Shown here: piece after piece, positions 33,845 to 42,990 of the stretch
How the letters are laid out: every line of letters starts with the position of its first letter
Position numbering within the stretch: position 1 is the first letter of the stretch
Source of the DNA: Novosphingobium sp. MW5
GTDB taxonomy: Bacteria > Pseudomonadota > Alphaproteobacteria > Sphingomonadales > Sphingomonadaceae
DNA: 64,000 nucleotides
Direction: 5' to 3'
Assembly (NCBI GenBank): GCA_025938935.1
Contig: JAPCWB010000001.1
Location: 2,914,001 to 2,978,000 of the forward strand
The notes under the pieces: generated by a model
The model's input: the letters and a program-made list of their open reading frames with translations, nothing else
The model's database searches: none
Told to the model about the DNA's origin: nothing
Position numbers and translations under genes: made by a program

Positions 33845-36247
33845 ATGCAACAACAGGTCTTTACCTCTCCTCAGCTCCCTCAGTCAGGGTCGCTTCGCGG
33901 CGCGTCGCAGGCAGGAAAGATCCTTCCTTTCTTCGAGCCCAGCGCCAAGTTCGTCGTGGAAGGCGCTGCCAAAGTAGCGGTCATCGGCACCTACACTCCG
34001 CGCAAGTGCGGCATCGCCACCTTCACCGCCGATCTCACCGAACAGCTCGGCATCTGGCATCCCGAAGTACAAACCGAAGTCTACGCGCTCGATCACCCGA
34101 ATAGCGGGCTTACCTATGACCGTGTCCGTTCGGTCATAGATTGCGAAAGCGCTGACTGTTACCGGCAGACTGCCCGCCGGATCAACGAAGGCGGCTACGG
34201 TGCCGTCTGGCTCCAGCACGAATTCGGCATTTTTGGCGGACCTGACGGAGAGCTGGTCTGCGATTTCGTAGACCGGCTGGCCGCGCCGCTGATCGTGACC
34301 TTCCACACGGTGCTTGCAGAGCCTTCACCCAACCAGGAACGGATTGTCCGCCATCTTCTGGCGCGTTCCTCGCGCGTCATGGTGATGTCGCGGCACGGCC
34401 GGGATCTGCTGGTTTCGCGTTACAATGCCAATGCGGAACTGATCGACGTTATCCCCCACGGCGCACCAGACCGTCCGTTCGGCCGAGAGGATCGATTCAA
34501 GCGCGAACTCGGCCTGGAAGGTCGCAATGTCATCATGACTTTCGGCCTGCTCGGCCCTGGCAAAGGCCTTGAGCAGATGATCGGGGCCTTGCCGGACATT
34601 CTCGAAAAGCACCCCGACACGGTCTACCGGATCGTTGGTGCCACACACCCGAATCTCGTCGCCCGCGATGGCGAGGCTTATCGGGAGGGCCTGGAAGCCC
34701 TTGCCGAAAAGCTTGGCGTGAGCCACGCATTGCAATGGGATAACCGCTTTCTCGATACCGGCGAGCTGCTCGACCAGCTTGAGGCCTGCGATATCTACGT
34801 CACCCCGTACCTCGGCCTTCAGCAGGCAACCTCGGGAACCCTCAGCTATGCGGTGGCACTGGGCAAGGCCGTGGTTTCTACGCCCTACGTTCATGCCCGC
34901 GAATTGCTTGACGGCGGGGTGGGCGTTCTCGTGAAGCCGAACTGCGTGCGTTCTATCGCCGAAGCCGTGAACGGCCTGCTCGACGACCCCGACCACCTCG
35001 CGGCAACAAAACGCCGCGCCTATCGCGCCGGGCGCGAGACAATCTGGCCGCGCTTCGCCGAAGCCAGTGCGGGACTCATCGCGCGGTCGGTCGCGGAACC
35101 GGTCCGCGATGTGCCGATCACCGCCGCACCGGGCATGTGCGGGGTCTGGGCGATGTGCGACGGCACCGGCATGTTGCAGCATTCCATTGGCGTCGTACCG
35201 GATCGCCGTCATGGCTATTGCCTGGACGACAATGCCCGCGCGCTGATCCTGATGAACCTGTCCGAAGGCGTAACCGCGACGGAGCGGCTGCAGTGGTCTT
35301 CGACCTTTGCAAGCTTCATCCAGTACGCCTGGAACCCGGACAAGAGCGCATTCCGCAATTTCATGCGTTACGACCGTACCTGGTGTGAGGAAACAGGCTC
35401 GGAGGATTCCTACGGACGTGCGCTTTGGGCCCTGGGCCACACCGCAGCCCATGCACCCGATGCCGATATGCGTGCCTGGGCGCAGGAATGGTTCGACATT
35501 ACCTGCCCGCCCTTCGCCTCAATCGATTCGCCGCGGGCCCTGTCCTTCGCCATGCTCGGGGCGGCAGCCGTACTCTCGGTCCGGGGGAGCCATCCGGTTG
35601 CCTACGTCACGCTGGAGCGCGGTGGTTCCTTATTGGCGCACTTGCTCGAAGCGGCCCGGCGGCCTGACTGGACCTGGTTCGAAGCCGTCCTGGCCTATGA
35701 TAACCCCCGCATGCCGCAAGCACTTATAGAGGCCGGCATGCTGCTCGGGCGGTCGGACTGGGTTGCTGTCGGGCTCGAAACGCTTGAGTGGATCAATGCG
35801 CGCCAGACCGCGGAACATGGCCATTTCCGTCCGGTAGGGTCCGAGGGATTCGGCCTGGCCTATGACCAGCTGCCATTCGACCAGCAACCCCTTGAAGCGC
35901 AGGCCGCAATTGAAGCTGCCGCAACCGCTTTTCGCGCAACCAGGGACAAGCGCTGGATCGCGCCTGCTCTCGCCGCTTACCGCTGGTACTTCGGCATGAA
36001 CGATCGCGGGGTCGTCCTTGCCGACATTGCTACCGGTCGCTGCCGCGATGGCGTCACTCCCGGGGGGGCAAACGCCAATTGCGGCGCCGAATCGATCCTT
36101 GGCTTCCAACTCGCCCATGCGGCGGTGACGGGATTGCTTCGCAGCGCAAAGGCGGCCAGAACTGCGCCTGAAGAGCCGCGCAGCACGACAGGAATTACGG
36201 TTGAATCGACAGCGGAAAGACAGCGCCAGTCCCTTGCGAATACTTGA
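33845..36247 (+). CDS. GT4-family glycosyltransferase with C-terminal (alpha/alpha) barrel-like domain
   Basis: 800 residues. The N-terminal GT4 half (about 40-415) has AVIGTYTPRKCGIATFTADLTEQL, VWLQHEFGIFGG, VTFHTVL, VMSRHGRDLL, FGLLGPGKGLEQMI and the acceptor-side QATSGTLSYAVALGKAVVSTPY. The C-terminal half (about 430-770) is helical with GYCLDDNARALI, SEDSYGRALWALG, FEAVLAYDNPRMPQALIEAG and GAESILGFQLAHA, resembling the (alpha/alpha) toroid of glycan-processing proteins. The next gene is a GH130 enzyme that overlaps its 3' end, a pairing seen in other alphaproteobacteria. Together they probably make or remodel a mannose-containing glycan under stress. The product is not known. Confidence 0.82.
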   Translation: MQQQVFTSPQLPQSGSLRGASQAGKILPFFEPSAKFVVEGAAKVAVIGTYTPRKCGIATFTADLTEQLGIWHPEVQTEVYALDHPNSGLTYDRVRSVIDCESADCYRQTARRINEGGYGAVWLQHEFGIFGGPDGELVCDFVDRLAAPLIVTFHTVLAEPSPNQERIVRHLLARSSRVMVMSRHGRDLLVSRYNANAELIDVIPHGAPDRPFGREDRFKRELGLEGRNVIMTFGLLGPGKGLEQMIGALPDILEKHPDTVYRIVGATHPNLVARDGEAYREGLEALAEKLGVSHALQWDNRFLDTGELLDQLEACDIYVTPYLGLQQATSGTLSYAVALGKAVVSTPYVHARELLDGGVGVLVKPNCVRSIAEAVNGLLDDPDHLAATKRRAYRAGRETIWPRFAEASAGLIARSVAEPVRDVPITAAPGMCGVWAMCDGTGMLQHSIGVVPDRRHGYCLDDNARALILMNLSEGVTATERLQWSSTFASFIQYAWNPDKSAFRNFMRYDRTWCEETGSEDSYGRALWALGHTAAHAPDADMRAWAQEWFDITCPPFASIDSPRALSFAMLGAAAVLSVRGSHPVAYVTLERGGSLLAHLLEAARRPDWTWFEAVLAYDNPRMPQALIEAGMLLGRSDWVAVGLETLEWINARQTAEHGHFRPVGSEGFGLAYDQLPFDQQPLEAQAAIEAAATAFRATRDKRWIAPALAAYRWYFGMNDRGVVLADIATGRCRDGVTPGGANANCGAESILGFQLAHAAVTGLLRSAKAARTAPEEPRSTTGITVESTAERQRQSLANT

Positions 36248-37511
36248 CCAGCGGCTCCACGCCGATCCATCTCGCGTCGTCCTGCGCCCGTTCCACCTCG
36301 GGTGGCAATCGACCAGCGCACCCGGCGGACGGGCGCACAGGCTGGTTCAGGATGTCGCCGGCCTGAGCGAAGAACGCGTCGAGCAGGAATATGCCCGGGT
36401 GGCGCAGGACTTTCTGGAAAGGCACTGGCAGACCGAGCAGATGTTCGGCCGCCGTTATTCCGAGGTCGAGGCCAATCTCGGGATCGACTGCTCGGGATTC
36501 TCGCTGACCCGTAAACGCCTGATCGGCGCCTATTTCTGCCACGAATATACCTATGCCGCCGCCGCCCTGATGAATCCGTCGATCGTGCCGCATCCCGATC
36601 AGTCCGGCATGCTCGATGGCTATATCCGCTTCGTCATGAGCCTGCGCGCGGTTGGCGAAGGGCACATCAGCTCGATCGTCTTCCGCGAAGGGATCGCCGC
36701 GCCTGACGGCACATTCGAGCTTTGGCCGCAAAGCGCCTTTGCGACCTCGGTCGAGCTCGAAGAGGAGAGCATGACCGACGCCGATGACGGCGTCACCGTG
36801 TTCCGCCACGCCGACTCCAGCTTGTCCAATACGGTGATCTTCCCGATCACCGAACAGCAGCGCGGCGGGCTGGAAGACCTGCGCATGGTGCAGTTCGACC
36901 ATGAGGACGGCTCATGCGAGTGGATCGGCACCTATACCGCCTATTCGGGCAGTTCGATCCGCTCGGAGCTGCTGAGGACGCGCGATTTCCGCAAGTTCGA
37001 CCTTGAGCCGATCGAAGGCGCGGCGGGGCGCAACAAGGGAATGGCGCTTTTTCCGCGAATGATAGACGGCCAATACATGATGGTCGGGCGGCAGGACGGC
37101 AAGAACCTGTTCCTGCTCCGCTCCGACAGGGCCAATGTCTGGGATGACGAAGGCGTGCTGCTGATGGAGCCGCGGTATCCCCGGGAGTTCATCCAGATCG
37201 GCAATTGCGGCTCGCCGATCCTGACCGACGCCGGCTGGCTGATGTTTACGCACGGTGTGGGCGCGATGCGCAAATACGCGCTTGGCTGCGCCCTGCTCGA
37301 CAAGAACGACCCATCCAAAGTCCTGGCCCGCACGAGCGAGCCTGTGCTGACTGCGGAGGATGCCGATCGGTCGGGCTATGTGCCGAACGTCGTCTACACC
37401 TGCGGCGCGTTGAAGGTCGGTGAGCAGTTGCTGATCCCCTACGGCATCTCGGACAGCGCCGTCGGCTTTGCCTCGGTCGCCGTGGCCGATCTCATCGCCT
37501 CGATGGACTGA
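36201..37511 (+). CDS. GH130-family glycosidase or mannoside phosphorylase
   Basis: 436 residues from a TTG with AGGAA seven bases upstream, overlapping the glycosyltransferase end by 47 bases; a TTG at 36234 is an alternative. GH130 landmarks: SRVVLRPFHLGWQ, LIGAYFCHEYTYAAAALMNPSIVPHPD, VFREGIAAPDGTFELW, EDLRMVQFDHEDG, NKGMALFPRMIDGQYMMVGRQDGKNLFL, and the late TEDADRSGYVPNVVYTCG-like block. The five-bladed propeller enzymes act on beta-mannosides, either by phosphorolysis or hydrolysis (beta-1,2-mannosidases). Which mode applies cannot be read from the sequence by eye. Co-expression with a GT4 enzyme suggests storage or surface mannan turnover. Confidence 0.83.
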   Translation: MNRQRKDSASPLRILDQRLHADPSRVVLRPFHLGWQSTSAPGGRAHRLVQDVAGLSEERVEQEYARVAQDFLERHWQTEQMFGRRYSEVEANLGIDCSGFSLTRKRLIGAYFCHEYTYAAAALMNPSIVPHPDQSGMLDGYIRFVMSLRAVGEGHISSIVFREGIAAPDGTFELWPQSAFATSVELEEESMTDADDGVTVFRHADSSLSNTVIFPITEQQRGGLEDLRMVQFDHEDGSCEWIGTYTAYSGSSIRSELLRTRDFRKFDLEPIEGAAGRNKGMALFPRMIDGQYMMVGRQDGKNLFLLRSDRANVWDDEGVLLMEPRYPREFIQIGNCGSPILTDAGWLMFTHGVGAMRKYALGCALLDKNDPSKVLARTSEPVLTAEDADRSGYVPNVVYTCGALKVGEQLLIPYGISDSAVGFASVAVADLIASMD

Positions 37512-37630
37512 CTGCAATCGCGCGGACGATCAGGAACCGGTGCATCTGGACAAGATGCGCCGCGATGCCCTTTCACTTCGGCCAAGGCACGCTATCCATG
37601 CGTGCATCCTGAATGCCGGAGGCCGCGCTA

Positions 37631-38444
37631 ATGTCCGAAGAACCGCACTTGCTCGTTGATGTCGTGGACGACACGATCCTTGTCGCCACCTTCAACCGGC
37701 CGGACAAGCTCAACGCCATGAGCAACGAGCTGATGCGGCTGCTTGAGGAAGCGGTTGACCGTTACCGCGAGACGCCCGAGCTCAAGGTCATGCTGATCAA
37801 GTCACACGGCCGCTACTTCTCGTCTGGCGCGGACCTGCGCGAAGGCGGCGGCGGGCAGGCCAAGGGTTTTCCGACGCGCGGCTCGCAGATCCGGGAGAGC
37901 CATCGCCGCCTGCCCAGCGGCATGCGCCGGGTGTGGGACGAGATGGAAGGCATGGAAAAGCCCTTCGTCGTCGCCCATCACGCGCGCTGCGTGGGGGAGC
38001 CTGGAAATGTCGCTATCCTGCGATTTCCGCCTGGCCGCGAAGAGCGCGAGCTATGCCTTTCCTGAAGCGAAGTTTGGCGTTTTGCCGGCAACAAATGGCG
38101 TCAGCCGGCTGGTCCGCATCGTCGGCACCCACTGGGCGCGCTGGATGATCACCGCCAACATGCCGGTCGATGCCGACGAAGCCCGCATGATGGGCCTCGT
38201 CCACAAGGTCTACCCTGACGAGACGTTCGAGGAAGACGTGATGGCTTTCTGTCGCCACCTCGCAAAGCAGGACAGCGAAATGGTTGGCGCATCGAAGGTG
38301 GCGATCGAACTGGCCAAGGACCTGCCCGCACATCAAGCCGCATCGGTCGAGCGGCTAGTCAATTCATCGCTGATGCTCAGCCCGCATTACAAGGACCTGA
38401 TGATGGCCCACGTCGCCAGCATCGGGAAGGGCAAAGGCGGCTGA
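37631..38444 (+). CDS. enoyl-CoA hydratase/isomerase family protein (frameshifted)
   Basis: About 270 residues. The ATG at 37631 has GGAGG nine bases upstream. Crotonase fold: ILVATFNRPDKLNAMSNELM, VMLIKSHGRYFSSGADLREGG (first oxyanion-hole segment), then EKPFVVAHHARCVGG and SLEMSLSCDFRLAAKSASYAFPEAKFGVLPATNGVSRL. The break is at a run of five G near 37995, where one or two bases are lost or gained; both sides are otherwise intact. The Glu pair of true hydratases is not clearly retained (EAKFGVLPATNG), so an isomerase, hydrolase or other crotonase reaction is equally possible. Tail-to-tail with the acyl-CoA ligase, six bases apart. Confidence 0.8.
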
Positions 38445-38450
38445 GGCGGT

Positions 38451-39962
38451 TTAGCTGAAGCTATCGCCAAGCTGTTCGCGCAGAACGGTTTTCTGCACCT
38501 TGCCCATGCCGTTTTTCGGCAGTTCATCAACGAAGACCACACGGCGGGGCATCTTGAAGCGGGCAAGCTTGTCGGTGAGCGCGCCTGTGATGGCCGCGCC
38601 GTCGGCGAAGCCCGGCTCCCGCGGCACGACAACCGCAACCACGCCCTCACCCATGTCCGGATGCGGCACGCCGATCACGGCGCTCTCGCGCACTTGCGGC
38701 AGTTCGTCGATCGCGGTTTCGACCTCTGCGGGGTAGATGTTGTAGCCGCCCGAAATGATCAGGTCCTTCGCGCGCCCGACAATCGAGACATAGCCGCGCT
38801 CGTCGATGAAGCCGAGGTCGCCCGAGATGAAATAGCCGTCGCGGAATTCCGCAGCGGTCTTTTCGGGCATCTGCCAATAGCCCAGGAACACGTTTGGACC
38901 CTGGATTTCGATGACGCCGATCTCGCCCTGGGGCAGCACGCGGCCGCTCTCTGGATCGGCGATACGGATCGACACGCCCGGCAGCGGATGGCCGACCGTT
39001 CCCGCAATCCGGTCCCCGTCATACGGGTTCGACGTGTTCATGTTCGTCTCGGTCATGCCATACCGTTCAAGGATGGCATGGCCGGTCCGCTCGGAAAACT
39101 CGCGGTGAATGTCCGCCGAGAGGGGTGCCGATCCGGAAATGAACAGACGCATGTGCGACACCAATTCGCGGGTAAAGGCAGGCTCCTTGAGCAAGCGGAT
39201 GTAGAAAGTCGGTACGCCCATCATCACCGTCGCGCGCGGGAGGGCCTCGATCACTCGGGACGCATCGAAGGCAGGCAGGAAAATCATTTGCGAGCCGGTC
39301 GCGAGGACGAGGTTTGTCGCGACGAACAGACCGTGCGTGTGAAAGATAGGGAGCGCGTGGAGCAGCACGTCCTCCGCCGTGAAGCGCCAGTAATCGCGCA
39401 GGGTGAAGCAGTTCGAGGCAAGGTTGCCGTGGCTCAGCATCGCGCCCTTCGACCGCCCAGTGGTGCCCGATGTGTAGAGGATAGCGGCGAGGTCTTCGTC
39501 AGCCATGGCGACCGTATCGAACAATTCCGAACAGCCCTGCGCGCCTTCGACCAGCGACCCCGCGCCGGCCGCGCCCATCGTTTCCACGCGCGGCACGCCT
39601 GCCGCCTCGGCAAGCGGCGCGATCGTGCCGAGAGACACCGGATCGCAGACGAACAGTGCCGGCGAGGCATCGCGCATGAAATAATCGAGCTCGCCGGCGG
39701 TATAGGCCGTATTCAGCGGCAGAAAGATGGCCCCCGCCCGCAGGCAGGCAAGGTAGAGCATGAGCATGTCGACGCTTTTGGGAGCCTGCACTGCCACCCG
39801 GTCGCCCTGCTCCACACCGAGTTCGCGCAGGCGGTTCGCCAGCCGCGCCGAGCGCGCTTCGACGTCTGCGTAGGTGGTAACCGGGCCGTCTGGCTCGACC
39901 GCAAAGGGCTGGCGGCGGTCTGCCGGGAAGTTGGCACGGAGACTGTCGTACAGATTGGGCAT
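38451..39962 (-). CDS. acyl-CoA synthetase, malonyl-CoA synthetase (MatB)-like
   Basis: 503 residues, ANL superfamily. The P-loop-like AILYTSGTTGRSKGAMLSHGNL, the A5 motif ERYGMTETNMNTSNPYDGDR (the NTSNPY form is typical of malonate-CoA ligases), GYFISGDLGFIDERGYVSIVGRAKDLIISGGYNIYP, and the C-terminal Lys in LPKNGMGKVQKTVL. MatB activates malonate or methylmalonate with ATP and CoA. It lies beside a crotonase and upstream of nothing else on its strand; the DHA2 exporter ends 59 bases before its start. Specificity is inferred from the A5 motif only. Confidence 0.82.
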   Translation of the reverse strand: MPNLYDSLRANFPADRRQPFAVEPDGPVTTYADVEARSARLANRLRELGVEQGDRVAVQAPKSVDMLMLYLACLRAGAIFLPLNTAYTAGELDYFMRDASPALFVCDPVSLGTIAPLAEAAGVPRVETMGAAGAGSLVEGAQGCSELFDTVAMADEDLAAILYTSGTTGRSKGAMLSHGNLASNCFTLRDYWRFTAEDVLLHALPIFHTHGLFVATNLVLATGSQMIFLPAFDASRVIEALPRATVMMGVPTFYIRLLKEPAFTRELVSHMRLFISGSAPLSADIHREFSERTGHAILERYGMTETNMNTSNPYDGDRIAGTVGHPLPGVSIRIADPESGRVLPQGEIGVIEIQGPNVFLGYWQMPEKTAAEFRDGYFISGDLGFIDERGYVSIVGRAKDLIISGGYNIYPAEVETAIDELPQVRESAVIGVPHPDMGEGVVAVVVPREPGFADGAAITGALTDKLARFKMPRRVVFVDELPKNGMGKVQKTVLREQLGDSFS

Positions 39963-40021
39963 GGAGGCGCTTCCTTTGCCGCCGCCTTATTCACCAAGGC
40001 AGGGCTGCGTCCAGCCGGAAT

Positions 40022-41434
40022 TCAGTGCGGGCGCTTGGCGAAGATGCCACTGGGCAGCAGCGCGGCAAAGACGCCGCAGAGGACCAGAAGCGGCAGCAGG
40101 GCAATGAGCGCCGCTGTCGATCCCGGCTGGCCGATCATCCGCGCACCGGCGAAATAGGCGCTACCGATGAGGGCGATGCCAAGCGCCCCGCCCGCCTGCT
40201 GCCCGGTCTTGAGCAAGCCGCTCGCCGCACCGGCGTGGTCGCGGTCGATCTGGGCCACGGCAACCGGATTGATGCAGCCGGAAAACATCCCCATTCCCGC
40301 GCCGGCCAGCACCAGCACCGGCACCAGCGTGACGAATTCAAGCTGCATGGCGCCGATGCCCGTCAATGTCAGGGCATAGGTCACGATCATCATTACCGCG
40401 CCAAGCACGAGCACCCAGCGCCCCCATTTCGGCAGAAGCTTGCGGCCAAGCACGGCGATGCCCAGCATCGCGCCGAAACCGAACGGCATGTGCAGCAGCC
40501 CGGTGGTCAGCGGCGTCTGCCCACGCTCTTCCTGCAAGGCGAAGGCAAAACACATCAGGAAACCGGTGTTGGCGGCGGCGAAGGCTACAGAGAGAGCCAT
40601 GCCGATGGCGAAGGGCCGATTTTCGAAGAGGACGGGGTCAAACAGTGCCGCCCGCCCTTGCTCCACCCGCCGCGTAACATGCCGCCAGCCATACCAGCCT
40701 AGCGGAAGCGACAGCGCGAGGAGCGAAAGTTCGACGCTGTCCAGCGCGCCCTTGTCCCCCCGGATCAGCGGCCAGAGCAGCGCGGCAATGGCGAGGCCGA
40801 ACAGCAGGATGCCGCCCGGATCAAAGCCTGCCGGGCGTCCGGAACGCGCCTCAGGCAGATAGAAATAGCCGAGCGCAATCGCGGTCAGACCAACCGGCAG
40901 GTTGATGAGGAAGATGAGCCGCCAGCCAAGATCGAACAGGTTCGCCTCGATCAGCACGCCGCCCAGGATCGGGCCAATGATCGATGCCAATCCGCCGATA
41001 ACGCCAAACATGGCGAGCTTGGCAATGCGTTCGAGCGGCTGGAACATCACCTGCATCAACGCCATAAACTGCGGCGCCATGATCGCTCCGGTCGCGCCTT
41101 GCAGCAGGCGGGCAACGACCAGTTCGGTCCCGCTTCCCGCCGCGCCGCACAGGGCGGAGGACAGGGTGAAACCTGCCACCCCCCACAGGAACATGCGGCG
41201 ATAGCCGAAGGTATCCCCCAGCCTTCCTCCCGCCATCAGCAGCAGGGCGAAGGCCAGGGCATAGCCCGCGACAATCCACTGCGAAGCCGCTGCATCGGCA
41301 CTGAAATCGGCCCGGATCGCCGGCAGTGCGGTGTTGATGATCGTCAGGTCGACGATCTCCAGCACCAGCGCGACAACCATCGCCATCAGCGCGAGCGACT
41401 TCGCCCGCGGAGTCATCCTGTCAGCGTCGATCAT
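40022..41434 (-). CDS. MFS transporter of the DHA2 (14-helix, EmrB/QacA-like) family
   Basis: 470 residues from the ATG at 41434; the longer reading overlaps the deglycosidase gene. DHA2 features: LVLEIVDLTIINTALPAI in helix 1, WIVAGYALAFALLLMAGGRLGDTFGYRRMF (motif A after helix 2), RLLQGATGAIMAPQFMAL, and ASIIGPILGGVL (motif C). Fourteen hydrophobic segments. Family members export drugs or aromatic compounds by proton antiport. It follows the C-glycoside deglycosidase gene by 30 bases on the same strand, so it could export the released aglycone, which is an inference from order. Confidence 0.85.
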   Translation of the reverse strand: MIDADRMTPRAKSLALMAMVVALVLEIVDLTIINTALPAIRADFSADAAASQWIVAGYALAFALLLMAGGRLGDTFGYRRMFLWGVAGFTLSSALCGAAGSGTELVVARLLQGATGAIMAPQFMALMQVMFQPLERIAKLAMFGVIGGLASIIGPILGGVLIEANLFDLGWRLIFLINLPVGLTAIALGYFYLPEARSGRPAGFDPGGILLFGLAIAALLWPLIRGDKGALDSVELSLLALSLPLGWYGWRHVTRRVEQGRAALFDPVLFENRPFAIGMALSVAFAAANTGFLMCFAFALQEERGQTPLTTGLLHMPFGFGAMLGIAVLGRKLLPKWGRWVLVLGAVMMIVTYALTLTGIGAMQLEFVTLVPVLVLAGAGMGMFSGCINPVAVAQIDRDHAGAASGLLKTGQQAGGALGIALIGSAYFAGARMIGQPGSTAALIALLPLLVLCGVFAALLPSGIFAKRPH

Positions 41435-41463
41435 CGCGGCCCATGTCCCCGTTCGCGCGCCCT

Positions 41464-42861
41464 TCAGGCGGCGAACAGCGCCTTGCACATGGCCTGGTGG
41501 CGGCGGACCTGTTCAAAGGCGTCGCGGGTGTCATAGGCATGGCCTTCCCACTCGCTGACCAGCGTGCCGGTGAAGCCGCCATCGCGGAACAGCGGCAGGA
41601 TCGTGGCATAGTCGATCGCCTCTTCGACGAGGTCTTCGCTGACGCCATAGAACTTGCCGTGGATGTGGATGGTCCGATCGACCAGCGCGGCCCAGCTCTT
41701 CGGGTCGTTGTTGGCGAGGATGAAGTAGGCGAGCACGGCGGCCTGGATGTGCGCCGGCGCGTGTCCGTTGGCGAGGCCCCATTGGAACAGCTTGCCGGCC
41801 TTTTCGTGGCTCATGCCGGGTTCGACCCAGATTTCCTTGAGCTTGTCGAGCAGGCTCTCCGCCGCACCGGCCTTGCGCGCGGCGTTGAGCATCGATTCCG
41901 GGATGCGGCTCGCCGTGCCGCCGAAGTCCGGAATCCAGCCGAGCACCGGGGTGTTCAGCTTTTCATACATTTCGCCATAGGCTTGTACGGCGGGATGGCC
42001 GGCCCACATCGGCGCGTGGACTTCGACGCCCATGCGAATGTCGAGTTCTTCGGCATAGGGCGCGATTTCGGGCAGCAGCTCGACCGGCAGGGCGAACTGA
42101 TAGCGGACGAGGGAGAAGCCCATCTTCTTTGCCGAACGCAGCTGGCGCTTGTGGTATTCGACAAGGCTGGCATCGTCGATCGGCTGCTGGCCGGGCTTCA
42201 GGAAGCGGTCGGAATTGATCGCGCAGCTTACCGGATTGAGGCCGACTTCAGCCATCAAGTCCTTGAAACGCGCAGCGAAATCGTCCGAAACGTCCGGGAA
42301 CTCCTTGAAGTTCTGGAAGCCGATGATCTCGATGTTCGGCCCCATCTCGCGCCTTGCGACTTCGCGCAGCAGGCTTTCAAGATCGAACTGGCGGGTCAGC
42401 CATTCGTTGGTGAAGGAATAAAGCGTTACGCCCACCTGGGGGCCAGTTGCAGTGCTCATTTTCAGGTCCTCCCGGGTGATCAGGTTGACGCGCAGCGTGG
42501 ACGTCTGCGGGTTGGTGCGCTTCATGCCGGGAATGTACGGCGGGTTGACGTTGACGGTCAGCGAGACGCTGTGTTCGCTGCCGGGTTCGGCGCTGTGGCC
42601 GGGCAGGACCAGGAAGGCGCTGTCACGCACGAACCAGAAGGCATTGGTCTGCTCGCCTAGTTCCGCCAGCGGCCAGCGCGCACCGTCGTATTCGACAATT
42701 GCATTGGACAGGTCGACATCCGCGCCGTCGATTGCGACCGAGGGGATTTCCACGGTCGAGAACGGCAGCGAGCGGTACCAGGGCAGCCGCATGGCGAGTC
42801 GCAGCCCCTCAGGCGTGGCAGTCAGCCCCTCTTCGCCAATGACTCGTTCAACGGGCAGCAT
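41464..42861 (-). CDS. C-glycoside deglycosidase, beta (DUF6379-like) and alpha (TIM barrel) parts in one frame
   Basis: 465 residues. Residues 1-130 match the small beta subunit of C-deglycosidases (RLAMRLPWYRSLPFSTVEIPSVAIDG, NAFWFVRDSAFLVLPG, PPYIPGM). Residues 135-465 match the catalytic alpha subunit, a xylose-isomerase-like TIM barrel (VGVTLYSFTNEWL, MGVEVHAPMWAGHPAVQAYGE, LGWIPDFGGTASRIPESM, IHIHGKFYGV, LVSEWEGHAYD with metal-binding Glu, Asp and His). In known systems these are separate polypeptides that cleave 3-oxo-C-glycosides after oxidation of the sugar. Here an internal ATG at 42459 has a strong GGAGGACC upstream, so alpha may also start on its own. A stop (ACC TGA) in another frame ends just before that ATG, so an indel could have merged two genes. 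Confidence 0.78.
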   Translation of the reverse strand: MLPVERVIGEEGLTATPEGLRLAMRLPWYRSLPFSTVEIPSVAIDGADVDLSNAIVEYDGARWPLAELGEQTNAFWFVRDSAFLVLPGHSAEPGSEHSVSLTVNVNPPYIPGMKRTNPQTSTLRVNLITREDLKMSTATGPQVGVTLYSFTNEWLTRQFDLESLLREVARREMGPNIEIIGFQNFKEFPDVSDDFAARFKDLMAEVGLNPVSCAINSDRFLKPGQQPIDDASLVEYHKRQLRSAKKMGFSLVRYQFALPVELLPEIAPYAEELDIRMGVEVHAPMWAGHPAVQAYGEMYEKLNTPVLGWIPDFGGTASRIPESMLNAARKAGAAESLLDKLKEIWVEPGMSHEKAGKLFQWGLANGHAPAHIQAAVLAYFILANNDPKSWAALVDRTIHIHGKFYGVSEDLVEEAIDYATILPLFRDGGFTGTLVSEWEGHAYDTRDAFEQVRRHQAMCKALFAA

Positions 42862-42881
42862 CGCATTCTCTCCCTTGCGCT

Positions 42882-42903
42882 AATTAGAATGGCATTTCTA
42901 ATT
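42882..42903. promoter_or_regulatory. perfect palindromic operator between deglycosidase and GMC genes
   Basis: AATTAGAA, six bases (TGGCAT), TTCTAATT: an exact 8-bp inverted repeat in the divergent promoter region. A TTGACA at 42909-42914 follows it for the GMC-xylB-xylA side, with a weak -10 (CTGTAG) 17 bases on. It is 21 bases before the deglycosidase start, so a bound protein would control both directions. No regulator gene is adjacent. Confidence 0.55.
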
Positions 42904-42990
42904 GATGCTTGACAGGCGGTCAAGCCCCGTGCTGTAGAAAATAGAACAGTGGGTCTTATTCTGACTTTGGGACGGGTGCTGAGCGGGCTT

